Of a stretch of DNA of 64,000 bases, positions 15,933-24,604 are shown piece by piece. The notes below the pieces were generated by a model. It had not been told where the DNA came from and searched no databases. It was given only the letters and a program-made list of their open reading frames with translations. The stretch comes from Streptomyces cyaneofuscatus (GTDB lineage Bacteria; Actinomycetota; Actinomycetes; Streptomycetales; Streptomycetaceae): the NCBI RefSeq assembly GCF_000718135.1, contig NZ_JOEM01000020.1, forward strand, positions 62,001-126,000, written 5' to 3'. Position 1 is the first letter of the stretch. Every line of letters starts with the position of its first letter. The position numbers and the translations under genes are program-made.

Positions 15933-17032
15933 GCAGTACCACCGGAACAAGAGGAGAGTCAGTGACCCCGGCGAATCCGGCTTCCGACACCGTGGACCAG
16001 ACCACGGACGTCACCGCGCTTCTGGAGCGCGGACGAGCCCTGTCAGCGCCGGTCCTGCGGGCTGCCGTGGACCGGCTGGCGCCGCCCATGGACACCGTCG
16101 CGGCCTACCACTTCGGCTGGATCGACGCCGAGGGACGGCCCTCGGACGGCGACGGCGGCAAGGCCGTGCGCCCCGCGCTCGCCCTGCTGTCGGCCGAAGC
16201 GGCGGGCGCCCCCGCCGAGGCGGGCGTCCCCGGCGCCGTGGCCGTCGAACTCGTGCACAACTTCTCGCTGCTGCACGACGACCTCATGGACGGCGACGAG
16301 CAGCGCCGCCACCGCGACACCGTATGGAAGGTGCACGGCCCCGCCCAGGCCATCCTGGTCGGTGACGCGCTCTTCGCGCTGGCCTACGACGTCCTGCTGG
16401 AGCTCGGCACGGTCGAGGCGGGCCGCGCGGCCCGTCGGCTGACCTCGGCCACCCGCAAGCTCATCGACGGGCAGGCCCAGGACATCTCCTACGAGCACCG
16501 CGAGCGGGTCACCGTCGAGGAGTGCCTGGAGATGGAGGGCAACAAGACCGGCGCCCTGCTGGCCTGCGCGGTCTCCATCGGCGCGGTGCTCGGCGGCGCC
16601 GACGACCGCACCGCCGACACCCTGGAGACGTACGGCTACCACCTGGGCCTCGCCTTCCAGGCCGTCGACGACCTGCTCGGCATCTGGGGCGACCCGGAGG
16701 CCACCGGCAAGCAGACCTGGAGCGACCTCCGCCAGCGCAAGAAGTCCCTTCCCGTCGTCGCCGCGCTCGCCGCGGGCGGTTCGGCCTCCCAGCGGCTCGG
16801 CGAACTGCTCGCCGCCGACGCCAAGAGCACCGACTTCGACAGTTTCTCCGAAGAGGAGTTCGCCGCCCGCGCGGCGCTCATCGAGGAGGCCGGCGGCCGC
16901 GAGTGGACCGCGCAGGAAGCCCGTCGTCAGCACACGGTCGCCATCGAGGCGCTGCACGCTGTCGACATGCCGCATCAGGTACGGGCGCAGCTCACCGCGC
17001 TCGCGGACTTCGTGGTGGTGCGGAAGCGGTGA
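15929..17032 (+). CDS. Polyprenyl diphosphate synthase (probable FPP synthase)
   Basis: A 367-residue trans-prenyltransferase that elongates DMAPP with IPP, most probably to farnesyl diphosphate for HpnD. It has the GGKAVRP substrate loop (76-82), first aspartate-rich motif D117-D-L-M-D121 and second motif in FQAVDDLLGIWGD. Chain length cannot be read securely. ATG at 15929 overlaps the hpnE stop with AGGAGG six bases upstream; GTG at 15962, behind a second strong ribosome site, is an alternative (356 residues). Confidence 0.9.
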   Translation: MSSTTGTRGESVTPANPASDTVDQTTDVTALLERGRALSAPVLRAAVDRLAPPMDTVAAYHFGWIDAEGRPSDGDGGKAVRPALALLSAEAAGAPAEAGVPGAVAVELVHNFSLLHDDLMDGDEQRRHRDTVWKVHGPAQAILVGDALFALAYDVLLELGTVEAGRAARRLTSATRKLIDGQAQDISYEHRERVTVEECLEMEGNKTGALLACAVSIGAVLGGADDRTADTLETYGYHLGLAFQAVDDLLGIWGDPEATGKQTWSDLRQRKKSLPVVAALAAGGSASQRLGELLAADAKSTDFDSFSEEEFAARAALIEEAGGREWTAQEARRQHTVAIEALHAVDMPHQVRAQLTALADFVVVRKR

Positions 17033-17063
17033 TCAGCACCCGTATATGACTCGCAGTCGCCGG

Positions 17064-17088
17064 CCGGCGCCCTGATACGGGGCGCCGG
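17064..17088 (+). other. Hairpin between prenyl synthase and shc
   Basis: A 9-bp perfect stem (CCGGCGCCC / GGGCGCCGG) with a 7-base loop in the 108-base gap before shc. It could attenuate read-through or mark mRNA processing that sets separate levels for the cyclase. Confidence 0.45.
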
Positions 17089-17140
17089 GCGACGGAGACC
17101 CCAGCACAGCAGAGAAACCACTGCACGTAAGGGGAAGCTC

Positions 17141-19162
17141 ATGACAGCGACGACCGACGGATCGACCGGGGCCGCGAACCTTTCCGCGGCCCCGGCAGGA
17201 CATCCGGCCGATACGACCACCGCCGCGGACGGCGTCACCGCCGCGGCGGACGACGTCACCGCCGCCGCGCGGCGGGCCGCGGAACGCTCCGTGGCCCACC
17301 TCCTCGGCCGACAGGACGAGCAGGGCTGGTGGAAGGGCGACCTGGCCACCAACGTCACGATGGACGCCGAGGACCTGCTCCTGCGCCAGTTCCTCGGGAT
17401 CCAGGACCCGGAGACCACCCGGGCGGCCGCCCTCTTCATCCGGGGCGAACAGCTCGGTGACGGCACCTGGAACACCTTCTACGGCGGACCGAGCGACCTC
17501 TCCGCCACCATCGAGGCCTATGTGGCCCTGCGGCTGGCCGGGGACCGCCCCGACGAGCCCCACATGGCCCGCGCCTCCGCCTGGATCAGGGAGCAGGGCG
17601 GCATCGCGGCCGCCCGCGTCTTCACCCGGATCTGGCTGGCCCTGTTCGGCTGGTGGAAGTGGGACGACCTCCCCGAACTCCCGCCCGAACTCATGTTCTT
17701 CCCCAAGTGGGTCCCGCTCAACATCTACGACTTCGGCTGCTGGGCCCGCCAGACCATTGTTCCCCTGACCATCGTCTCCGCCAAGCGCCCCGTGCGGCCC
17801 GCGCCCTTCGCCCTGGACGAGCTGCACACGGACCCCGCCGAGCCCAATCCGCCCAGGAAGCTTGCCCCGGCGGCCAGTTGGGACGGCCTCTTCCAACGGC
17901 TGGACAAGGGGCTGCACCTCTACCACAAGGTCGCCCCGCGCCCGCTGCGCCGGATCGCGATGAACGTGGCCGCCAGGTGGATCATCGAACGCCAGGAGAA
18001 CGACGGCTGCTGGGGCGGTATCCAGCCCCCGGCCGTCTACTCCATCATCGCCCTGCACCTGCTCGGCTACGACCTCGACCACCCGGTGATGAAGGCGGGC
18101 CTGGCCTCGCTGGACCGGTTCGCCGTCCACCGTGAGGACGGCGCCCGGATGGTCGAGGCCTGCCAGTCGCCCGTCTGGGACACCTGCCTGGCCACCATCG
18201 CCCTGGTCGACGGCGGACTCAGACCCGACCACCCGGCGCTGGTGAAGGCCGCCGACTGGATGCTGGCCGAGGAGATCACCCGGCCCGGCGACTGGTCCGT
18301 ACGCAAACCCGAACTCGCCCCCGGAGGCTGGGCGTTCGAGTTCCACAACGACAACTACCCGGACATCGACGACACCGCCGAAGTCGTCCTGGCGCTGCGC
18401 CGGGTGCGCCACCCCGACCCCGCCCGGCTGGAGGCCGCCATCGAGCGCGGGGTGCGGTGGAACCTCGGGATGCAGTCCCGCAACGGGGCCTGGGGAGCGT
18501 TCGACGCCGACAACACCAGCCCCTTCCCCAACCGCCTGCCGTTCTGCGACTTCGGCGAGGTCATCGACCCGCCCTCGGCCGATGTCACCGGCCATGTGGT
18601 GGAGATGCTCGCCGTCGAGGGGCTCGGCGCCCACCCCCGTACCCGGCGGGGCATCGAGTGGCTGCTCGCCGATCAGGAGGCGTGCGGCGCCTGGTTCGGC
18701 CGCTGGGGCGTCAACTACGTGTACGGGACGGGTTCGGTGGTGCCCGCCCTGGTCGCCGCCGGACTGCCCGCCGCGCACCCCTCGATCCGCCGGGCGGTGA
18801 CCTGGCTGGAGTCCGTGCAGAACGACGACGGGGGCTGGGGCGAGGACCTGCGCTCGTACACGGAGGAGAAGTGGATCGGGCACGGTGAGTCCACCGCCTC
18901 CCAGACCGCCTGGGCGCTGCTCGCCCTGCTCGCCGCGGGCCGCCGCGACAGCCGGGCCGTCGCCCGCGGGGTCACCTGGCTGACCGAGGCCCAGCAGGCC
19001 GACGGCTCCTGGGACGAGCCGTATTTCACCGGCACCGGCTTCCCCTGGGACTTCTCCATCAACTACCACCTCTACCGCCAGGTCTTCCCCCTCACGGCAC
19101 TCGGGCGCTACGTGTACGGCGACCCGTTCGCCGACCGTACGGGCGCCGCCCAGGGGGCCTGA
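17141..19162 (+). CDS. shc: Squalene-hopene cyclase
   Basis: A 673-residue class II triterpene cyclase that folds squalene into hopene/hopanol at the membrane. The catalytic acid motif is D408-I-D410-D411-T-A-E, and several QW-type repeats are visible (QDEQGWW, QENDGCWGG, QSRNGAWGAFD, QNDDGGWGED, QQADGSWDE). The N-terminal 40 residues are an Ala/Thr-rich extension before the conserved fold. ATG at 17141 follows AAGGGGAAGCTC. The stop overlaps the hpnG start as TGATG. Confidence 0.96.
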   Translation: MTATTDGSTGAANLSAAPAGHPADTTTAADGVTAAADDVTAAARRAAERSVAHLLGRQDEQGWWKGDLATNVTMDAEDLLLRQFLGIQDPETTRAAALFIRGEQLGDGTWNTFYGGPSDLSATIEAYVALRLAGDRPDEPHMARASAWIREQGGIAAARVFTRIWLALFGWWKWDDLPELPPELMFFPKWVPLNIYDFGCWARQTIVPLTIVSAKRPVRPAPFALDELHTDPAEPNPPRKLAPAASWDGLFQRLDKGLHLYHKVAPRPLRRIAMNVAARWIIERQENDGCWGGIQPPAVYSIIALHLLGYDLDHPVMKAGLASLDRFAVHREDGARMVEACQSPVWDTCLATIALVDGGLRPDHPALVKAADWMLAEEITRPGDWSVRKPELAPGGWAFEFHNDNYPDIDDTAEVVLALRRVRHPDPARLEAAIERGVRWNLGMQSRNGAWGAFDADNTSPFPNRLPFCDFGEVIDPPSADVTGHVVEMLAVEGLGAHPRTRRGIEWLLADQEACGAWFGRWGVNYVYGTGSVVPALVAAGLPAAHPSIRRAVTWLESVQNDDGGWGEDLRSYTEEKWIGHGESTASQTAWALLALLAAGRRDSRAVARGVTWLTEAQQADGSWDEPYFTGTGFPWDFSINYHLYRQVFPLTALGRYVYGDPFADRTGAAQGA

Positions 19163-19809
19163 TGGCCGGCGCACCGGGGGCCGCGGCCCCCCAGGCTCCG
19201 CTGCTGGTCGCCTGCGCGCTGGGCATCGAGCAGCTGGCCCTGCGCAGCGGCAGGCGGCCCGGCGGCCCGGTACGGGTCCTGCGGACCGGGATGGGCCCCC
19301 GGGCGGCGGAGGCGGCCGTGGCGGCGGCCCTCGCCCCCGGTGGCCTATCGGACGCCGCCGTCATCGCCTCCGGCTTCTGCGCCGGCCTCGCCCCCGGGAT
19401 GCACCCCGGGGACCTGGTCGTCGCCGAGGAGACCCGGGACGCCGACGGCGCCACGCCCTGCACCGGCACCGGGCTGCTGGTCGCCGCCCTGGCCCGGGCC
19501 GCCCCCGGATCGGCCGTCCACACCGGCCCGCTCACCGGCTCCGACCACGTCGTACGCGGCTCCGAGCGGGCCGCTCTGCGGGCCACCGGGGCCGTCGCGG
19601 TGGACATGGAATCCGCAGCCACACTGCGTACCGCCCTGTGCCACGGGCCGCGCCCGGTTGCGGCCGTCCGGGTGGTCGTGGACGCTCCAGAGCATGAGCT
19701 CGTCCGTATCGGCACGGTACGCGGTGGAATATCGGCCTTCCGTGTTCTCCGTGCCGTCCTACCGGCTTTTTACGAATGGCACCGATCTTTACTGCTCCCC
19801 AGGAGGTGA
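19162..19809 (+). CDS. hpnG: Hopanoid nucleoside phosphorylase HpnG
   Basis: A 215-residue purine-nucleoside-phosphorylase/MTA-nucleosidase-fold protein. HpnG removes adenine from adenosylhopane to give phosphoribosylhopane in bacteriohopanepolyol side-chain formation. The phosphorylase motifs are reduced but visible: SGFCAGLAPGMHPGDLVVA, and VAVDMESAA, the conserved glutamate-containing nucleoside-binding segment. It overlaps shc by one base and ends at 19809, inside the strong ribosome site of hpnH. Confidence 0.87.
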   Translation: MAGAPGAAAPQAPLLVACALGIEQLALRSGRRPGGPVRVLRTGMGPRAAEAAVAAALAPGGLSDAAVIASGFCAGLAPGMHPGDLVVAEETRDADGATPCTGTGLLVAALARAAPGSAVHTGPLTGSDHVVRGSERAALRATGAVAVDMESAATLRTALCHGPRPVAAVRVVVDAPEHELVRIGTVRGGISAFRVLRAVLPAFYEWHRSLLLPRR

Positions 19810-19814
19810 GCCAG

Positions 19815-20834
19815 ATGGCCATGCCGCTCCGCCAGTCCATCAAGGTCGCGACGTATCTCTTCGAACAGAAGCTCCGCAAGCGTGAGAAGTTCCCGCTGAT
19901 CGTCGAGCTGGAGCCGTTGTTCGCCTGCAACCTCGCCTGCGAGGGGTGCGGGAAGATCCAGCACCCGGCCGGTGTCCTGAAGCAGCGCATGCCGGTCGCC
20001 CAGGCGGTGGGCGCGGTGCTCGAATCCGGTGCCCCCATGGTCTCCATCGCCGGCGGCGAGCCGCTGATGCATCCGCAGATCGACGAGATCGTGCGCCAGC
20101 TCGTCGCGAAGAAGAAGTACGTCTTCCTCTGCACCAACGCGATGCTCATGCGCAAGAAGCTCGACAAGTTCACCCCGTCGCCCTACTTCGCCTTCGCCGT
20201 GCACATCGACGGACTGCGGCAGCGGCACGACGAGTCGGTCGCCAAGGAAGGCGTCTTCGACGAGGCCGTCGCCGCGATGAAGGAGGCCAAGGCGCGCGGC
20301 TTCCGCGTCACCACCAACTCCACCTTCTTCAACACCGACACCCCGCAGACCATCATCGAGGTCCTCAACTACCTCAACGACGACCTCAAGGTCGACGAGA
20401 TGATGATCTCGCCCGCCTACGCGTACGAGAAGGCGCCCGACCAGGAGCACTTCCTCGGCGTCGAGCAGACCCGCGAACTCTTCAAGAAGGCCTTCGCGGG
20501 CGGCAACCGGGCCCGCTGGCGGCTCAACCACTCGCCGCTCTTCCTGGACTTCCTGGAGGGCAAGGCGGACTTCCCGTGCACCGCGTGGGCGATCCCCAAC
20601 TACTCGCTCTTCGGCTGGCAGCGCCCCTGCTACCTGATGAGCGACGGTTACGTACCGACGTACCGTCAGCTCATCGAGGAGACCGACTGGGAGAAGTACG
20701 GCCGGGGCAAGGACCCGCGCTGCGCCAACTGCATGGCGCACTGCGGCTACGAACCCACCGCCGTCCTCGCGACCATGGGCTCGCTCAAGGAGTCGCTGCG
20801 CGCGGCGCGGGAGACCATCAGCAGCAACCGGTGA
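19815..20834 (+). CDS. hpnH: Adenosylhopane synthase, radical SAM protein HpnH
   Basis: A 339-residue radical SAM enzyme that couples a 5'-deoxyadenosyl radical to hopene, the first step of C35 hopanoid extension. The cluster motif is C38-N-L-A-C42-E-G-C45, followed by the SAM-binding SIAGGEPLMHP. C-terminal cysteines in CANCMAHCGY fit the family. ATG at 19815 has an ideal AGGAGGTG site at 19801-19808. Its substrate comes from the cyclase gene two positions upstream and its product goes to HpnG. Confidence 0.94.
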   Translation: MAMPLRQSIKVATYLFEQKLRKREKFPLIVELEPLFACNLACEGCGKIQHPAGVLKQRMPVAQAVGAVLESGAPMVSIAGGEPLMHPQIDEIVRQLVAKKKYVFLCTNAMLMRKKLDKFTPSPYFAFAVHIDGLRQRHDESVAKEGVFDEAVAAMKEAKARGFRVTTNSTFFNTDTPQTIIEVLNYLNDDLKVDEMMISPAYAYEKAPDQEHFLGVEQTRELFKKAFAGGNRARWRLNHSPLFLDFLEGKADFPCTAWAIPNYSLFGWQRPCYLMSDGYVPTYRQLIEETDWEKYGRGKDPRCANCMAHCGYEPTAVLATMGSLKESLRAARETISSNR

Positions 20835-20846
20835 CGTCGTGACGGT

Positions 20847-20872
20847 GAGGGGGCCGGTCGCCCGGCCCCCTC
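20847..20872 (+). terminator. Hairpin between hpnH and hpnO
   Basis: An 11-bp perfect stem (GAGGGGGCCGG / CCGGCCCCCTC) with a TCGC loop, 12 bases past the hpnH stop. It could end the main hopanoid transcript or dampen read-through to hpnO. Confidence 0.6.
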
Positions 20873-20915
20873 GTGGCACGTACCGACCAACGGAACGCAA
20901 GGAGAAGAGCGGGCG

Positions 20916-22313
20916 ATGACGGACGGCGGGCCCCAGGGCTTCGACCTGAAACGGCTCCTCGCGGAGCGCGGGCACGAGCGGTACGACCTGCACGCGCGCC
21001 ACCTCAACCACCAGCTGCCGCGCATGCTGCACACCATCGGCTTCGACAAGGTCTACGAACGGGCCGAGGGCGCGTACTTCTGGGACGCGGAGGGCAACGA
21101 CTACCTCGACATGCTCGCCGGGTTCGGTGTGATGGGCATCGGCCGGCACCACCCGGTCGTCCGCCGGGCCCTGCACGACGTGCTCGACGCCCAGCTCGCC
21201 GACCTCACCCGCTTCGACTGCCAGCCGCTACCGGGGCTCCTCGCCGAGAAGCTGCTCGGCCACAGCCCGCACCTGGACCGCGTCTTCTTCGGGAACAGCG
21301 GTACGGAGGCGGTCGAGACGGCACTGAAGTTCGCCCGGTACGCCACCGGGAAGCCTCGCGTCCTCTACTGCACCCACGCCTTCCACGGGCTGACCACCGG
21401 CTCCCTCTCCGTCAACGGCGAGAGCGGCTTCCGGGACGGCTTCGCCCCGCTGCTGCCCGACACCCCGATCGCGCTCGGCGACCTGGACGCGCTGCGCCGG
21501 GAGCTGAAGCGCGGCGATGTGGCGGCCCTGGTCGTGGAGCCGATCCAGGGCAAGGGGGTGCACGCCGCGCCGCCCGGCTTCCTGCGCGAGGCACAGGAGC
21601 TGCTGCACCGGCACAAGGCGCTCCTGATCGCCGACGAGGTGCAGACAGGGCTCGGCAGGACCGGCGACTTCTACGCGTACCAGCACGAGGACGGCGTGGA
21701 GCCCGACCTGGTCTGCGTGGCCAAGGCGCTCTCCGGCGGCTATGTGCCGGTCGGCGCGACGCTCGGCAAGGACTGGATCTTCCGCAAGGTCTACTCCTCG
21801 ATGGACCGGGTCCTCGTCCACTCCGCCAGCTTCGGCTCCAACGCCCAGGCCATGGCGGCGGGGCTCGCGGTGCTCACGGTGATGGAGGACCAGGAGACCG
21901 TCGCGAACGCCCGGCGGACCGGTGATCTGCTGCGGGAGCGCCTCTCCGGACTGGTGGACCGCTACGAGCTGCTGCACGAGGTGCGCGGGCGCGGGCTGAT
22001 GATCGGCATCGAGTTCGGCCGCCCGTCCTCGCTGAAGCTCCGCAGTCGGTGGACCATGCTCCAGGCGGCCCGCAAGGGACTCTTCGCCCAGATGGTCGTG
22101 GTGCCGCTGCTCCAGAAGCACCGCATCCTCACCCAGGTCTCCGGCGACCACCTGGAAGTGATCAAGCTGATCCCGCCGCTGATCATCGGGGAGGCGGAGG
22201 TGGACCGCTTCGTGGCGGCGTTCACGGAGGTCATGGACGATGCGCACAGTGGCGGTGGCCTGATGTGGGACTTCGGCCGGACCCTGGTCAAGCAGGCCGT
22301 GGCCAACCGCTGA
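20916..22313 (+). CDS. hpnO: Class III aminotransferase HpnO (aminobacteriohopanetriol synthesis)
   Basis: A 465-residue PLP-dependent aminotransferase of the acetylornithine/ornithine type. In hopanoid clusters it aminates the open-chain ribosylhopane intermediate to give 35-aminobacteriohopanetriol. The cofactor glycine-serine segment is GNSGTEAVETALKFAR, the PLP-ring aspartate is in IADEVQTGLGRTG, and the Schiff-base lysine is K270 in VAKALSGG. Its product should be the end point of this cluster. ATG at 20916 follows AAGGAGAAGAGCGGGCG. In S. coelicolor, as I recall it, ispG and dxs copies lie between hpnH and this gene; here they are absent. Confidence 0.9.
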   Translation: MTDGGPQGFDLKRLLAERGHERYDLHARHLNHQLPRMLHTIGFDKVYERAEGAYFWDAEGNDYLDMLAGFGVMGIGRHHPVVRRALHDVLDAQLADLTRFDCQPLPGLLAEKLLGHSPHLDRVFFGNSGTEAVETALKFARYATGKPRVLYCTHAFHGLTTGSLSVNGESGFRDGFAPLLPDTPIALGDLDALRRELKRGDVAALVVEPIQGKGVHAAPPGFLREAQELLHRHKALLIADEVQTGLGRTGDFYAYQHEDGVEPDLVCVAKALSGGYVPVGATLGKDWIFRKVYSSMDRVLVHSASFGSNAQAMAAGLAVLTVMEDQETVANARRTGDLLRERLSGLVDRYELLHEVRGRGLMIGIEFGRPSSLKLRSRWTMLQAARKGLFAQMVVVPLLQKHRILTQVSGDHLEVIKLIPPLIIGEAEVDRFVAAFTEVMDDAHSGGGLMWDFGRTLVKQAVANR

Positions 22314-22320
22314 GTTCTTG

Positions 22321-22349
22321 CCTCCGGGGCAATTTATTTGCCCCGGAGG
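22321..22349 (+). promoter_or_regulatory. Large palindrome: terminator of hpnO or operator of the XRE-cupin regulator
   Basis: A perfect 12-bp inverted repeat (CCTCCGGGGCAA / TTGCCCCGGAGG) around a TTTAT loop. It begins 8 bases after the hpnO stop and ends 23 bases before the regulator ATG. It can act as a terminator in RNA, but the AT-rich centre and position also suit an autoregulatory operator. Confidence 0.6.
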
Positions 22350-22372
22350 AAAGTTCCTGGCCCAATGGAGGT

Positions 22373-22981
22373 ATGAATCCTCCGGACGTAGGGGCGGCCG
22401 ACGAGCTCCCCGGCGTCGCTCCCCGACTGCGCGATCTGCGCCGCGGCCGCGGTCTCACCCTGGAGACCGCCGCCCAGCGGGCCGGACTCTCCCCGGCTCA
22501 CCTCTCCCGGCTGGAGACCGGCCGCAGGCAGCCCTCGCTGCCCATGCTGCTGGGCCTCGCCCGCATCTACGGTACGACGGTCTCCGAGCTCCTCGGTGAG
22601 AAGCCGCCCGAGCGGGAGGCGGTCATCCGCGGCGGCGCCTTCGAGGGCGCCGAGGCCGACGGCTGGATGTACCGCCGGGCGGGCGGCTCCGGCCGCGCCA
22701 TGCAGGCGCTGCGGGTCCGGGTCCCGTACGGCGCCCAGGGCGATCTGGTGCGGGTGCACCCCGGTGAGGAGTGGCTGTACGTCCTCGGCGGGCGGCTGCG
22801 GGTCGCGCTGGGGGAGACCGTGCACGATCTGGACCCGGGCGACAGCGCCCACTTCGACTCGCTCACCCCGCACCGGATCGCGGCCCTGGACCGGGGCGGG
22901 GCGGAGCTGCTCTTCGTCCACTCCCTGCTGCAGAGCCCCGCGGCCGAGCTCTGCCTCGGCAACGCGCTCCACGCGCGCTGA
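22373..22981 (+). CDS. XRE-family transcriptional regulator with cupin domain
   Basis: A 202-residue regulator. A helix-turn-helix lies at about 19-70 (LTLETAAQRAGLSPAHLSRLETGRRQPSLPML) and a small beta-barrel cupin at about 120-185 (VHPGEEWLYVLGGRLRVALG ... DSAHFDSLTPHRIAAL) that probably binds a ligand or metal. The ATG at 22373 has GGAGGT just upstream. It follows the hopanoid genes and precedes a small membrane protein gene. It may regulate either, or itself through the palindrome at 22321-22349. Confidence 0.9.
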   Translation: MNPPDVGAADELPGVAPRLRDLRRGRGLTLETAAQRAGLSPAHLSRLETGRRQPSLPMLLGLARIYGTTVSELLGEKPPEREAVIRGGAFEGAEADGWMYRRAGGSGRAMQALRVRVPYGAQGDLVRVHPGEEWLYVLGGRLRVALGETVHDLDPGDSAHFDSLTPHRIAALDRGGAELLFVHSLLQSPAAELCLGNALHAR

Positions 22982-23024
22982 CCCCTTCGTTCCCCCGGCC
23001 GCGAGGCCGGCAGAGAGGACCGTC

Positions 23025-23201
23025 ATGTCCGATTCCGAGCACTACGACCCGCTGAGCCCCAGGCACCCGAAGGCCACCAAGGACTCGCAGGAGCGCCGGA
23101 TGCCTCGCGGTCTGGTGATCCGGCTCGTCGCCTACCTGGTGGTGGGCCACGTGATCGCGGCCTTCCTCTACCTGCTCTTCATGGTCGCGGGCGCGAAGTG
23201 A
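23025..23201 (+). CDS. Small single-span membrane protein (DUF6126-like)
   Basis: A 58-residue protein with a charged N-terminal half (HPKATKDSQERRMPRG) and one hydrophobic C-terminal helix (LVIRLVAYLVVGHVIAAFLY onward). The ATG at 23025 has AGAGAGGA upstream. It lies 43 bases after the XRE-cupin regulator and is probably co-transcribed. I recall such pairs in Streptomyces under the DUF6126 name; function is unknown. Confidence 0.75.
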   Translation: MSDSEHYDPLSPRHPKATKDSQERRMPRGLVIRLVAYLVVGHVIAAFLYLLFMVAGAK

Positions 23202-23216
23202 TCGCCCGGTGAGCCC

Positions 23217-24029
23217 TCAGCCCTGGTCGAGGAGGCGCTCGCGCAGCCGCTCCCGGGTCTCGGGGGAGACGCCGAGCCCTTCCGACAGATAGCGGTCGGT
23301 CGTGCCCCACGTGTCGTCGATGGCCGCGAACGCCGCTTCGAGGTAGGAGGCCTGCGCACCGAAGAGCGGGTTCAGCAGCTCCATCACTTCGGGGGACATT
23401 CCGGTCTCGGACATATCCGTACGCTTCACCTTGTACCGGCGGTGCGGGTCGTTGGACTTGAGGTAGTCCGCCTCGATCGCCTCGCGCTCGACACCCACCG
23501 CGAGCAGCGAGACCGCGATCGACAGGCCGGCCCGGTCCTTGCCCGCCGCGCAGTGCATCAGGGCCGGCACGCTGTCCTCCGCCAGCGCGTGCAGGACGCG
23601 GCTGTGCTCGGCGGTGCGGTCGACGATGGTCGAGCGGTACATGGTGATCATGCGCTCGGTGCCCTTGCCGTTGGCCAGGATCGAGCGCAGCTGTTCGATG
23701 TTCCCGTCGCGGACCAGCCGCCAGAACTCGGCTCCGTCGGCCGGGTCCGAGAGCGGAATGCTGACATTGCGGACACCGGCCAGCTCGATGTCGTACCCGT
23801 CGAGCTGGTGGTCGGCGGAGTTGCGGAAGTCGAAGACGGTGTGCAGCCCGAGTCCGCCGAGGAAGAGCGCGTCCTCGGCGGTGGCGTGCGCCAGGTGGCC
23901 GCTGCGGTAGAGCCGGCCGAAGGCGGTGCGCCGCCCGTCCTCGGTGGGAAGCCCGCCCACGTCACGGAAGTTGCGGACTCCGGTCAGTGCGGTCTCGGTC
24001 GGCGGGACCTGCGGCACCTGCTGCGTCAC
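23217..24029 (-). CDS. Tyrosine-protein phosphatase (dual-specificity/PtpB-like)
   Basis: A 270-residue cytosolic phosphatase with the CX5R active site H-C160-A-A-G-K-D-R166-A-G. The N-terminal signature VRNFRDVGGLPTEDGR and SGHLAHATAED match the Y_phosphatase3 (PtpB/LipA-like) family, which dephosphorylates phosphotyrosine and sometimes phosphoinositides. GTG at 24029 follows GGAGCCACC. It is convergent with the hopanoid-linked small gene and divergent from the riboswitch-controlled hydrolase. The substrate is unknown. Confidence 0.9.
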   Translation of the reverse strand: MTQQVPQVPPTETALTGVRNFRDVGGLPTEDGRRTAFGRLYRSGHLAHATAEDALFLGGLGLHTVFDFRNSADHQLDGYDIELAGVRNVSIPLSDPADGAEFWRLVRDGNIEQLRSILANGKGTERMITMYRSTIVDRTAEHSRVLHALAEDSVPALMHCAAGKDRAGLSIAVSLLAVGVEREAIEADYLKSNDPHRRYKVKRTDMSETGMSPEVMELLNPLFGAQASYLEAAFAAIDDTWGTTDRYLSEGLGVSPETRERLRERLLDQG

Positions 24030-24417
24030 GGTGGCTCCTGGAATCTTCGGCGTCGGCGCGGCTCTCCGGCGAGGGCGCTCCTGTGACGATACGACATCGG
24101 TTCACGGGGCAATCATCGGCAGGCTGACGGGGCGTCAGGAGTCGCGTCGACGGCATGTCCGTATTGGTATATTTCGTAGAACATGCCCTGCTAATGGGGG
24201 AGATGGGATTCCGTAGGTGAGCGGGATCATATCCGTGACGGACCGTGGCGGCGGCGCCCGGGCTATTTCCCGGGATCCGTACGGAAAGCCAAGATCCGTA
24301 ATCCACGGAGGGTGACGGGAAATCCGGAGCGAAATTGAATCGATGATTCCGGGGCGCAACCGACGGCTTGTTCCCGTCGTCCTCACTCGTTTACGGTCAC
24401 CGTCAATCCGGACGGAC
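24030..24417 (+). other. Non-coding region upstream of the riboswitch
   Basis: No convincing gene in about 390 bases. It is locally AT-rich for this genome around 24155-24200 (TTGGTATATTTCG), flanked by GGCATGT and ACATGCC arms (24151-24157 and 24180-24186), which may be a promoter region with a regulator site. The promoter of the riboswitch transcript should lie here but I cannot place it. Confidence 0.4.
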
Positions 24418-24592
24418 CGCCTAATCCTGCCGCCGCCCGGAATTCGCACCCACCCACTCACGTGTGGCAGGAGCGGGGGAACCAGGTAAGCCGCCGGCCC
24501 GGAGCGATCCGGACCGGCTAGGGGTGAAGTCGCCATCCGGCGGCCGGGCATCTCCAGCCCGAACCCGACAGCTCACCTCGCAGGCGCCGGAG
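24418..24592 (+). promoter_or_regulatory. ydaO/yuaA-type c-di-AMP riboswitch
   Basis: The leader of the LysM/M23 hydrolase gene carries the conserved blocks of this class in order: CTAATCCTGCCGCC at the 5' end, GAGCGGGGGAACCAGGTAA in the middle, a stem-loop then TAGGGGTGAAG, and CCCGAACCCGACAGCTCACC near the 3' end. In Streptomyces such riboswitches precede cell-wall hydrolase genes and are turned off by c-di-AMP. Boundaries are approximate. Confidence 0.88.
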
Positions 24593-24604
24593 AGGAACTT
24601 CCCC

